NCBI RefSeq assembly: GCF_013285385.1
Contig: NZ_CP054212.1
Span: forward strand, 4,553,010-4,617,009
From: Paramixta manurensis
Lineage (GTDB): Bacteria > Pseudomonadota > Gammaproteobacteria > Enterobacterales > Enterobacteriaceae
Direction: 5' to 3'
Length of the DNA: 64,000 nt
Shown: positions 45,152 through 52,679 of the stretch, one piece after another
How the letters are laid out: each line of letters opens with the position of its first letter
Numbering within the stretch: the first letter of the stretch is position 1
Position numbers and translations under genes: made by a program
Notes under the pieces: generated by a model
Told to the model about the DNA's origin: nothing
Seen by the model: only the letters and a program-made list of their open reading frames with translations
The model's database searches: none

Positions 45152-46384
45152 ATGGCCTCAAATAAACAGAGACAGGTGACGCCGCGCAAAGCAATGCTGG
45201 CAGCGATTAGCGGTTACGCGATGGATGGTTTCGATTTATTAATCCTCGGGTTTATGTTGCCGGCAATTAGCCTTTCACTGGCGTTGACGCCTTCTCAGGG
45301 CGGCGCGCTGGTAACCTGGACCCTGATTGGCGCGGTGATTGGCGGCGTGGTTTTCGGGCAGTTGAGCGATAAGCTGGGCCGGGTACGCGTTCTGACTTTT
45401 ACTATTTTGATGTTCTCCGTGTTTACCGGCCTGTGCGCCATTGCGCAGGGTTATTGGGATTTATTGATCTATCGTACGCTGGCTGGCGTCGGGCTCGGCG
45501 GCGAGTTTGGCATTGGTATGGCGTTAATTGCCGAAGTTTGGCCGGCAAATAAACGTAACCGCGCTTCGGCTTGGGTTGGTATTGGTTGGCAGCTTGGGGT
45601 GTTACTTGCCGCTTTTATCACGCCATTTCTGTTACCGATTATTGGCTGGCGCGGCATGTTCCTGGTCGGGTTGTTACCGGCGTTACTCTCTTTCTTCATC
45701 CGTCGTGGCATGAACGAACCGGAAGCGTTTACCCGGCAAGTTAAAAATGGCCCGACGCTCTCCTTCACCACACGTTTTAAACGGCTGTTTAGCGATGCTG
45801 AAACGGCGAAAGCCAGTTTGGGTATTTTTATACTTTGTTCGGTGCAAAACTTTGGCTATTACGGTTTGATGATTTGGATGCCCGCTTACCTCTCGTCAAA
45901 CTTTGGTTTTTCACTGACCAAATCCGGCATGTGGACAGCCGTAACCGTGGTGGGAATGACATTTGGGATTTGGCTGTTTGGCGTGCTGGCGGATCGTTTT
46001 GCGCGCTGGAAAATTTTCCTGCTCTATCAGTTTGGCGCCGTGGTGATGGTGATCGTGTATGCTCAACTGAGAGATCCCACCGTTATGCTGTTTACCGGCG
46101 CGGTGATGGGAATGTTTGTCAATGGGATGATTGGCGGTTACGGCGCGTTAATTTCTGATATCTATCCGGTGCAGGCACGCGCCACCGCGCAGAATGTGTT
46201 GTTTAACCTTGGGCGTGGCGTCGGCGGTTTTGGCCCATTGGTGATTGGCCTGTTGGCGTCGCAACTCTCTTTTGGCGCCGCGATTACCTTGTTGGCGCTT
46301 ATTTACTTGCTGGATATTGTGGCGACGCTGTTTCTATTGCCAAAGCGGCAAGGCAACGAGGATGCGCTGGGCGCAATTGGTTGA
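45152..46384 (+). CDS. MFS transporter (AAHS/sialate-like group)
   Basis: A 410-residue transporter with twelve hydrophobic segments. It has GYAMDGFDLLILGFMLPAI (segment 1), FGQLSDKLGRVRVL (loop 2-3) and GGEFGIGMALIAE (segment 5), the features of aromatic-acid and sialic-acid type symporters. The substrate is unknown. E. coli has the bgl genes between phoU and yieH, so this is a lineage-specific gene. It is convergent with yieH across an intrinsic terminator. Confidence 0.85.
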   Translation: MASNKQRQVTPRKAMLAAISGYAMDGFDLLILGFMLPAISLSLALTPSQGGALVTWTLIGAVIGGVVFGQLSDKLGRVRVLTFTILMFSVFTGLCAIAQGYWDLLIYRTLAGVGLGGEFGIGMALIAEVWPANKRNRASAWVGIGWQLGVLLAAFITPFLLPIIGWRGMFLVGLLPALLSFFIRRGMNEPEAFTRQVKNGPTLSFTTRFKRLFSDAETAKASLGIFILCSVQNFGYYGLMIWMPAYLSSNFGFSLTKSGMWTAVTVVGMTFGIWLFGVLADRFARWKIFLLYQFGAVVMVIVYAQLRDPTVMLFTGAVMGMFVNGMIGGYGALISDIYPVQARATAQNVLFNLGRGVGGFGPLVIGLLASQLSFGAAITLLALIYLLDIVATLFLLPKRQGNEDALGAIG

Positions 46385-46397
46385 TTGCATAAAGGCG

Positions 46398-46421
46398 ACG
46401 GGCGGATTGACGCCCGTTTTC
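46398..46421. terminator. Terminator between the MFS gene and yieH
   Basis: Stem ACGGGCG/CGCCCGT with a six-base loop and TTTTCTAATT after it on the plus strand. It ends the MFS transcript. Confidence 0.8.
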
Positions 46422-46424
46422 TAA

Positions 46425-47090
46425 TTATGAGTCAGTAATATTCCACCCGCGCGCTTGCCAAAGTATGGGTAACTGCGTCATATCGTCAAAGGTGGTCACT
46501 AATGGGTGATCGATCGGTTTATTATGTGCATCTGCGCAGAAGTAAAATACCGGTATACCTGCCGCAATACCGGCGTTAACGCCCGCTTCTGAATCATCGA
46601 CCAAAATGCAGTGTTCAATCGCGACGCCCATCTGTTGTGCGGCGTGATACATCAATTCTGGCTCTGGCTTCCAGTGTCCAATGTCGTAGCCGCTATATAA
46701 TTGGTTTCCAAAAAAGCGCAACATATTGGTTAAGCCGAGCGAATGTTGCATCTTGTTCACCGTCCCGTTGGAGACTACGCACATCGGCACATTAACGCGC
46801 TCCAGTAGCGCTTTGGCTCCCTGAATCGGTTTGAGTTGTTGGTCAAATAATCGTGCCACTTCCGCGCGGTAGGCGCTCTCCAACGCTTCGACCGGCACTG
46901 TAGTTTGATGGTGCTGGCAAACATCGGCGATAATGTCGTAGAGTTTGACGCCCTTATACTTTTCGAACATCTCCTGCAACGACAGTGTGACGCCGTATTG
47001 AGCGAAGGTGTTTACATAGGCTTGAGTACACAGTAATTCGCTATCGACCAGCGTACCGTCACAATCAAAAAACACACACTGAACCTGCAT
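46425..47090 (-). CDS. yieH: HAD family phosphatase YieH (6-phosphogluconate phosphatase)
   Basis: A 221-residue HAD phosphatase with motif I FFDCDGTLVDSE (about 8-19), motif II VVSNGT, and motif IV in ILVDDSEAGVNAGIAAG. The cap is helical, as in the beta-phosphoglucomutase-like group. E. coli YieH, which lies next to adeP on the same divergent arrangement, acts on 6-phosphogluconate; synteny supports the assignment. Confidence 0.92.
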   Translation of the reverse strand: MQVQCVFFDCDGTLVDSELLCTQAYVNTFAQYGVTLSLQEMFEKYKGVKLYDIIADVCQHHQTTVPVEALESAYRAEVARLFDQQLKPIQGAKALLERVNVPMCVVSNGTVNKMQHSLGLTNMLRFFGNQLYSGYDIGHWKPEPELMYHAAQQMGVAIEHCILVDDSEAGVNAGIAAGIPVFYFCADAHNKPIDHPLVTTFDDMTQLPILWQARGWNITDS

Positions 47091-47284
47091 CGCATCGAAT
47101 CCTTAAGGTTTGAAATTTCCATACCTACTGTAACTGACTGCCTGATGATTGCGATGATTAATCTGCTGGTGCAAATAGGGAATGGCGAGAGAAAAACCGC
47201 AATCGTTTGCGAAAAATCATTGTAGTTAACCTCGGGAATCGCCAGGATACGCGGCGATACTTTTTATCTGTTCGGAATTCACTC

Positions 47285-48598
47285 ATGAGTCAACACGGGT
47301 TATTACAACGCCTTTTTAAATTACAGGAGCACGGTACCAACGTGCGTACCGAGGCGATTGCCGGTTTTACTACTTTTTTAACCATGGTTTATATCGTTTT
47401 CGTTAACCCGCAAATCCTCGGCGCGGCGGGAATGGATACCCAGGCGGTATTTGTTACCACCTGCTTGATCGCCGCTTTCGGCAGTATTCTGATGGGGCTG
47501 GTTGCCAACTTGCCGGTTGCGCTGGCGCCAGCAATGGGCCTTAACGCTTTTTTTGCCTTCGTAGTGGTAGGCGCGATGGGATACTCCTGGCAGATCGGTA
47601 TGGGGGCCATTTTCTGGGGCGCATTGGGACTATTGTTGTTGACCGTTTTTCGCGTGCGTTACTGGATGATTGCCAATATTCCGCTCAGTTTGCGTATTGG
47701 CATCACTTCGGGCATTGGGCTGTTTATCGCCATGATGGGCTTAAAAAACGCCGGTATTATTGTACCGAGCGCGGCGACACTGGTGTCAGTGGGAGATTTG
47801 ACTTCTCATAGCGTGTTGCTCGGCGCATTGGGTTTTTTCATTATCGCGGTGTTGGCCTCGCGCAATATTCACGCGGCGGTTTTGGTCTCCATCGTGGTTA
47901 CCACGGTGATTGGTCTGGCGATTGGCGATGTGAAGTTCACTGGCGTCTTCTCGGCACCGCCCTCGATAAGTCCGGTCTTAGGGCAGGTAGATTTGCGTGG
48001 CGCGCTCAATATTGGCATGGCTGGTGTTATTTTCTCTTTCATGTTGGTTAATCTTTTCGACTCCTCCGGTACGCTGATTGGCGTGACGGATAAAGCCGGT
48101 CTGGCTGATGAGCACGGTAAATTTCCGCGAATGAAACAGGCACTCTATGTGGATAGCATCAGTTCGGTTGCGGGGGCGCTAAGTGGTACCTCTTCGGTGA
48201 CCGCCTATATCGAAAGCTCTTCCGGCGTGTCGGTGGGTGGGCGCACCGGGCTAATGGCGGTAGTTACTGGCCTGCTCTTTTTGCTGGTTATTTTTCTCTC
48301 CCCTCTGGCGGCAATGGTGCCGGCCTACGCCGCTGCTGGCGCGCTGATTTACGTTGGCGTATTGATGACATCCAGCCTGGCACGCGTGAAATGGGACGAT
48401 CTGACTGAAGCGGTGCCTGCTTTTGTCACCACGGCAATGATGCCGTTTAGCTTTTCAATTACTGAAGGTATCGCGCTGGGCTTCATTGCGTATTGTGTCA
48501 TGAAAGCGGGTACCGGGCGCTGGCGTGAGATTAGTCCCTGCGTGGTGGTGGTCGCGTTATTGTTTGTTTTGAAGATTGTGTTTATTGACGGTCATTAA
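47285..48598 (+). CDS. adeP: Adenine permease AdeP (YieG)
   Basis: A 437-residue NCS2/AzgA-type purine permease with thirteen to fourteen hydrophobic segments and family motifs TEAIAGFTTFLTMVYIVFVNP, LAPAMGLNAFFAF and DSSGTLIGVTDKAGL. High-affinity adenine:H+ symport in E. coli. The ATG at 47285 gives the matching start; an in-frame codon at 47207 adds a polar tail without similarity. Confidence 0.95.
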   Translation: MSQHGLLQRLFKLQEHGTNVRTEAIAGFTTFLTMVYIVFVNPQILGAAGMDTQAVFVTTCLIAAFGSILMGLVANLPVALAPAMGLNAFFAFVVVGAMGYSWQIGMGAIFWGALGLLLLTVFRVRYWMIANIPLSLRIGITSGIGLFIAMMGLKNAGIIVPSAATLVSVGDLTSHSVLLGALGFFIIAVLASRNIHAAVLVSIVVTTVIGLAIGDVKFTGVFSAPPSISPVLGQVDLRGALNIGMAGVIFSFMLVNLFDSSGTLIGVTDKAGLADEHGKFPRMKQALYVDSISSVAGALSGTSSVTAYIESSSGVSVGGRTGLMAVVTGLLFLLVIFLSPLAAMVPAYAAAGALIYVGVLMTSSLARVKWDDLTEAVPAFVTTAMMPFSFSITEGIALGFIAYCVMKAGTGRWREISPCVVVVALLFVLKIVFIDGH

Positions 48599-48835
48599 CC
48601 CGATAAGTCGTTTATCGTGACAGTCAGGTGTGGCCTTAGCGGTATACGTTTATCTCGATATTCGCATTAATTTTTCGCTTTTATCGCACTTCTACGATTG
48701 AAGTAAGGCACTAGATAATTGATTGTAATACTGGACGTTAGGGTAACGAAATTTATCTTTCTGTTACCTTGTATATGAGAAATAACGGCCGGATTGGTTA
48801 ATGATTTGTTGCCATTAATAACATAAGGAATTGTG

Positions 48836-49045
48836 ATGAGAGAACTAAAAGTTGTAGAAATTGCGGAAGTTTCTGGTGCTGGTTTTATTGCAGATTTTGC
48901 TGAAAATGTGGGTGGTTTTCTCGGTAAAATTATTGGCCAGGACGGTCTCGGTAAAGAAATTGGCGCTAGCATCGGTTCTTTTATTGAATCCATACCCGGC
49001 GTAGGCTTTGTTAATGATATTCTGGGTAAAATCTTTACTAAGTAA
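48836..49045 (+). CDS. Double-glycine-type leader peptide, short amphipathic class
   Basis: A 69-residue peptide with leader MRELKVVEIAEVSGA, matching class II microcin leaders (including the GA variant of the cleavage site), then a mature part of about 54 residues starting GFIADFAENVGGFLGKI. The mature peptide is amphipathic, Gly/Ile/Phe-rich, lacks cysteine and ends KIFTK. It resembles the peptide at 50625 (shared IG..IGSF...I pattern and basic end). ATG 48836 has AAGGA six bases upstream. A terminator follows, so it is monocistronic. No immunity gene next to it was recognised. Export by a CvaB-like transporter and any killing or signalling role are inference. Confidence 0.78.
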   Translation: MRELKVVEIAEVSGAGFIADFAENVGGFLGKIIGQDGLGKEIGASIGSFIESIPGVGFVNDILGKIFTK

Positions 49046-49074
49046 TTACCGGGAATGTTTTAGCCCTTCAATAC

Positions 49075-49103
49075 AGAGTCCGGCACCGTGCCGGGCTCTT
49101 TAT
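49075..49103. terminator. Terminator after the short leader-peptide gene
   Basis: A long stem AGAGTCCGGCAC/GTGCCGGGCTCT followed by TT-TATG on the plus strand. It also separates the convergent yieE-like gene. Confidence 0.75.
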
Positions 49104-49127
49104 GTTTAATGGTGAAGGTGAAAATTA

Positions 49128-49865
49128 TCAGGAGTGCTTTTTTTCATAAGGTAGGCTAGTAAGCCGGATGGCAAAGGGACCTCTGGCCGGGGTTTTCAAC
49201 TGAATTTCACGCAGTTGTCGCCATTCTTCATGCTGCTGATATTCCCATAAGTGTAATTTTTCAACAGCCGGGGATAAGGCGCAAGACCAGACCATCAAAG
49301 GCTCTACATCCGAAAAGGCCTCTATATCTCGATACATTTGTGAACGCAGCCGCCCCGCAGCCGGATGTAGTTGGAGTAACTCATTGCCAGATTCAGCCTC
49401 ACCGGTAAGTTTTGTCACACTCTGGCGTATTACCCATAGTTGTGTAATGGCCTCAATGGGATCGTGCTGTGCGTTTACCCACGCTTTTTCTGCGGACGAT
49501 AGGTGCTGTAAGTGATGCTCAATTGTTTGACGACTGTGGGCGCGGACGATTTCCATACCCAGACCGGCACGCCCGTTTTCTTCAGCCAATAGCACACCGA
49601 CCATATTTCCGGCATAGGCGATACTAAAATCAGGTAATTCAGGATCGGCAAAGCAGGAACGCCCGCTGCTGGTCGTGATGACTGCGGGTAATTGCGGTAT
49701 GCCATATAGCCGCAGCATTAATTCTGCCAATAACATACGCGCGGCAAGATAACGTTCACGACGCCGTTCACTAAAATTTTTAGTGTTTTCAACTAATTTT
49801 TCCGGTATACGCTGGATGTTCGTTGAGTTATGAATGAACGTCCAGCGTACAAAATGACTTGCCAT
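49128..49865 (-). CDS. yieE: YieE-like phosphopantetheinyl transferase homologue, metal-ligand Asp replaced
   Basis: A 245-residue protein with the YieE fold pattern: ERYLAARMLLAELMLRLYGI (about 38-57), FSIAYAGNMVGVLL (about 80-93) and LWVIRQSVTKLTGE (about 143-156, replacing the WxxKEA helix). It is next in order after adeP, as in E. coli (adeP-yieF-yieE), with yieF missing. The normal Mg2+-binding motif G-I/L-D reads AGLGMEIV: the aspartate codon is a glycine codon (GGT). Canonical PPTases need this Asp to transfer 4'-phosphopantetheine, so activity is doubtful. No carrier-protein gene is near; the adjacent peptide genes may be coincidental. Confidence 0.8.
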   Translation of the reverse strand: MASHFVRWTFIHNSTNIQRIPEKLVENTKNFSERRRERYLAARMLLAELMLRLYGIPQLPAVITTSSGRSCFADPELPDFSIAYAGNMVGVLLAEENGRAGLGMEIVRAHSRQTIEHHLQHLSSAEKAWVNAQHDPIEAITQLWVIRQSVTKLTGEAESGNELLQLHPAAGRLRSQMYRDIEAFSDVEPLMVWSCALSPAVEKLHLWEYQQHEEWRQLREIQLKTPARGPFAIRLTSLPYEKKHS

Positions 49866-50268
49866 CTGTCACTCCATGAAAATGGTCGGTTAATCATCCT
49901 GTCTATTGTAGGAATTTTCTGAGGTAATTGCATCTAGCTTTCTACATAAAGCGAGAAAAATCAGAATTGGTTTACTGATGAAGCGTATTACCCGATGTGG
50001 GGTAAGGGGAAGCGCGGAGGTTGTCGTTCTGTTTTAAAGCTATAGAGGCTAAAAACAGCAGAGAACCAAGAAATGGAGTGAGGTAATTTTACCAGATTAT
50101 AATGATAATAGCGTTTAGGAAACAATCCATTAAAGCTAGAATAAATTTTTTACTATTTTACCTTTTCTGTCTCTCGATTAATCTGTTTGACGTTGGTACG
50201 GATTTGAGGTTGTTGAAATAACAGCGACAGAATTCGATTCATTATTTTTCAGCACTAAGGAGATGATT
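49866..50268. other. AT-rich intergenic region before the peptide gene cluster
   Basis: A gene-free region of about 400 bases between the divergent yieE-like gene and the peptide gene at 50269. The right half (50080-50250) is AT-rich and should hold the cluster's promoter. I looked for a further leader peptide, immunity or RNA gene on both strands and saw none. Confidence 0.5.
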
Positions 50269-50589
50269 GTGCGCGAATTAAATTTAATGGAAGTGAATGC
50301 CGTATCTGGTGGTGCAGATACCTTTTTTGAAAGTGTGGGTGCGATGATAATTGGAGCATTAGAAGGTGCAACCACCGGTATGATGAAAGCGGGTATCGCG
50401 GGCGGTTCGACTGGCGGTATCTTAGGTGTCGGCGTGGTTTCCGCTCTGGTTGGCCTTATTCTGGGCGGCGTATTAGGCCTGGTACAAGGTGGCGTATATG
50501 GCTTGGTCAACGGTTGGGATAATACGATCGAGACCTTTAATAATGCTACCAAACAATGGTTTGATCAGAATTCACCACTTCCGAAATAA
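50269..50589 (+). CDS. Double-glycine-leader (microcin-like) glycine-zipper peptide
   Basis: A 106-residue peptide. The GTG at 50269 is the likely start, because AAGGAG ends six bases before it and the ATG at 50263 directly abuts that site; it gives the leader MRELNLMEVNAVSGG, very like class II microcin leaders. The mature 91 residues begin ADTFFESVGAM and contain hydrophobic glycine-repeat stretches (GILGVGVVSALVGLILGGVLG) and a polar tail ending SPLPK. It is a paralogue of the isolated peptide at 21371-21673. First of three tandem peptide genes, 35 bases before the next. No transporter or immunity gene is linked. Secretion and antibacterial activity are inference. Confidence 0.8.
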   Translation: MRELNLMEVNAVSGGADTFFESVGAMIIGALEGATTGMMKAGIAGGSTGGILGVGVVSALVGLILGGVLGLVQGGVYGLVNGWDNTIETFNNATKQWFDQNSPLPK

Positions 50590-50624
50590 AGATTAGCCCT
50601 CTAAAACGATAAGGAAATTAAGTG

Positions 50625-50828
50625 ATGAGAGTACTTAAAGAGGATGAGATTTTACATGTATCAGGTGGTGGTTTTGATATTCAACAAGTCGCCTCCGATA
50701 TTTGGGATTTTCTCATTAGTGAACAAAACCCGTTAAATGGCGCGAACATTGGTCGCGCAATCGGTAGTTTTTTTGCCAATATTGGGTTCTCTCTCGGTAA
50801 CATTATTGTTTCCTGGTTTGACAAATAG
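50625..50828 (+). CDS. Double-glycine-leader peptide, short amphipathic class
   Basis: A 67-residue peptide with leader MRVLKEDEILHVSGG and a mature part of about 52 residues starting GFDIQQVASDIWDF and ending VSWFDK. The C-terminal half (IGRAIGSFFANIGFSLGNII) parallels the peptide at 48836. Start ATG 50625 (GTG 50622 also possible) is preceded by AAGGA. Second of three tandem peptide genes. Confidence 0.78.
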   Translation: MRVLKEDEILHVSGGGFDIQQVASDIWDFLISEQNPLNGANIGRAIGSFFANIGFSLGNIIVSWFDK

Positions 50829-50853
50829 CTTTTATTAAAAGGATACTTTAAAC

Positions 50854-51096
50854 ATGAAAGTTATTTCAGAAAAAGATATGAAGCAAGTTGCAGGTGCAGG
50901 CTTTAGCATTTCAACTTCTGATATTCTGGATTTCTTCCGCCCATCTAGTCCAGAAAGAACGGAGTGGGTAGATATGAATACTATCGAGTCTCCGGCCTAT
51001 GGTCGCGGTGAATTCTTTGGGAAGTTATTTGTTAGCGCTATTGCCGTAGCGGGTGTTGTAGTTGCTGGCCTGTTTGGAAAAGTAGCTACAAAATAG
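50854..51096 (+). CDS. Double-glycine-type leader peptide, third tandem copy
   Basis: An 80-residue peptide with leader MKVISEKDMKQVAGA, a GA-type cleavage site, and a mature part starting GFSISTSDILDFF. A polar middle (PSSPERTEWVDMNTIESP) is followed by a single hydrophobic helix (FVSAIAVAGVVVAGLFG). It shares the GF-x-I-x(4)-D-I-x-DF start with the peptide at 50625 and is 25 bases after it, so the two are probably co-transcribed. It could also be an immunity-like partner, but the leader argues for export. Confidence 0.72.
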   Translation: MKVISEKDMKQVAGAGFSISTSDILDFFRPSSPERTEWVDMNTIESPAYGRGEFFGKLFVSAIAVAGVVVAGLFGKVATK

Positions 51097-51289
51097 TGGA
51101 AAGGGTGAATAACTCTTTTTTCGATATTTTTAATAATACTTAATGTGAAAATAACTATATAGATGAATGTTGCCTATTTTATTATGGCATCAGCCTTTCT
51201 ATGTTTTATTTTCAATTAAGCGTAGGAAAAATGGCTGTTTTAATGATCAACAGCTTTCTTTAGTGGTATTTTATAAAACGGAGTTTATG

Positions 51290-51820
51290 ATGAAAAAGAG
51301 TTTACTGGCTTCTCTGGTAGCACTGAGTGTTATTTCTACTGCAGCTTCTGCAAGCGTTGGTACTATTACTATTAACGGCGAACTGACTGCATCAACCTGT
51401 GACGTTAGCGTTAACGGCGGCGGCGTAGACGCAACCGTTACTCTGCCAACCCTGCCGGCTAAAACACTGGCTGCTGCAGGCGTAACCGCCGGTGACACTG
51501 CATTTACTATGGAACTCAGCAATTGTGAACCGAAGAGCGGTGACGTTATTGCTTATTTCGAGCATGGTGCAACCGTTGACGCAGCAAGTGGCCGCCTGAA
51601 TAATGTCAACGCTACTGGTGCGAAAAATGTACAGGTTGAACTGCTGGACAGTAGCTCAGCTCCTGTATATGTAGGTAATACTGCTCAGCGTACTGCAACG
51701 CCTACTGCTCTGAACAATGGTGCGGCTAATTTGGTTTATCAGGCGCGTTATTATGCTACCGGCGTATCAACTTCTGGTGAGTTAAATACTTCAGTAACTT
51801 ATTCTATTGATTATCAATAA
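51290..51820 (+). CDS. Major fimbrial subunit (type 1-like pilin)
   Basis: A 176-residue pilin with Sec signal MKKSLLASLVALSVISTAASA, then SVGTITINGELTASTCDV. The two conserved cysteines (STCDV; LSNCEP) form the pilin disulfide, and the C-terminus TYSIDYQ ends in the donor-strand pattern with a penultimate tyrosine. ATG 51290 is favoured over 51287 by RBS spacing (CGGAG). First gene of the fimbrial operon, followed by an intrinsic terminator that should make it the most abundant product. Confidence 0.92.
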   Translation: MKKSLLASLVALSVISTAASASVGTITINGELTASTCDVSVNGGGVDATVTLPTLPAKTLAAAGVTAGDTAFTMELSNCEPKSGDVIAYFEHGATVDAASGRLNNVNATGAKNVQVELLDSSSAPVYVGNTAQRTATPTALNNGAANLVYQARYYATGVSTSGELNTSVTYSIDYQ

Positions 51821-51837
51821 GTCGTTGTATTAGTGAA

Positions 51838-51869
51838 AAGCAAGGAGCGATAAACTCCTTGCTTGTTTT
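51838..51869 (+). terminator. Internal terminator after the pilin gene
   Basis: A perfect ten-base stem AAGCAAGGAG/CTCCTTGCTT with loop CGATAAA and GTTTT after it, between pilin and chaperone genes. Probably partial, setting pilin above assembly proteins. Confidence 0.85.
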
Positions 51870-51918
51870 CACCAGGCTAAAGGTTTTATTGGAGTAGTAA
51901 AGTATATCAGGGATAAAG

Positions 51919-52647
51919 ATGAGAAATATTAAACTCGTTATTTTGGGATTGCTGGTCTGCAGCTTTTCCGCTGTTTCAGGTGTTGTGATTAATAAAACCC
52001 GCGTTATTTATCCCGAAGGAAAAAAAGAAGTCACCGTACGACTGGAAAATAGAAATAGCTATCCATCTTTGGTTCAGTCTTGGATCGACGAGGGGAAAAA
52101 AGATAAAGAAATAAAAAAAATTGATGTTCCCTTCGTACTACTTCCTCCCATTAGTCGCATTGAGCCTAATCAAGGGCAAACGCTTCGTGTTAATTACGTT
52201 GGCAGTGATGGGACAGATTTGCCTGTGGATAGAGAGTCGATCTTTTGGCTTAACGTTATGGATATTCCTCCTCAGGCTGAGAACGTCGATGGTAATGCGT
52301 TACAAATGGCCATCCGCACGCGTATTAAGCTGTTCTTTAGGCCGGAATCTTTGAAAAATCTTTCTCCTACCGATGCTGCAGAAAAACTGCTCTGGAAAGT
52401 GGTTTCCTCAGAGAAAGGGCGGTTTGTTTTAGAGGCAAATAATAATAGCGCCTTTCATGTTTCACTTTCTTCTATAAATATTGTTAAAAACGAGAAAGAG
52501 ATTTCGCATCTGAGTGGAGAAATGGTTTCGCCCTTTAGTCATAAAACATTTACCTTCTCTACCCGTTCGGCAGAAAAAGCCGATCACGTTGTTTATCAAT
52601 ATATCAATGATTATGGCGCGACAGTGAAGGTAGAAAAGGAAATTTAA
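51919..52647 (+). CDS. Fimbrial periplasmic chaperone (PapD family)
   Basis: A 242-residue two-domain immunoglobulin-like chaperone: signal peptide to about residue 21, TRVIYPEGKKEVTVRLEN (family Arg8-equivalent and F1 strand region), FVLLPPISRIEPNQGQTLRVNY (G1 donor strand) and FWLNVMDIPP. It delivers pilin subunits to the usher by donor-strand complementation. Confidence 0.95.
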   Translation: MRNIKLVILGLLVCSFSAVSGVVINKTRVIYPEGKKEVTVRLENRNSYPSLVQSWIDEGKKDKEIKKIDVPFVLLPPISRIEPNQGQTLRVNYVGSDGTDLPVDRESIFWLNVMDIPPQAENVDGNALQMAIRTRIKLFFRPESLKNLSPTDAAEKLLWKVVSSEKGRFVLEANNNSAFHVSLSSINIVKNEKEISHLSGEMVSPFSHKTFTFSTRSAEKADHVVYQYINDYGATVKVEKEI

Positions 52648-52679
52648 TCAGATCTTTGCTACGTAAAAGGATTAGGGAT

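Noticed and set aside
50854..51096. Reading the third tandem peptide as an immunity protein
   Set aside because: Only one hydrophobic helix and a clear leader ending in AGA; immunity function cannot be supported, though not excluded.
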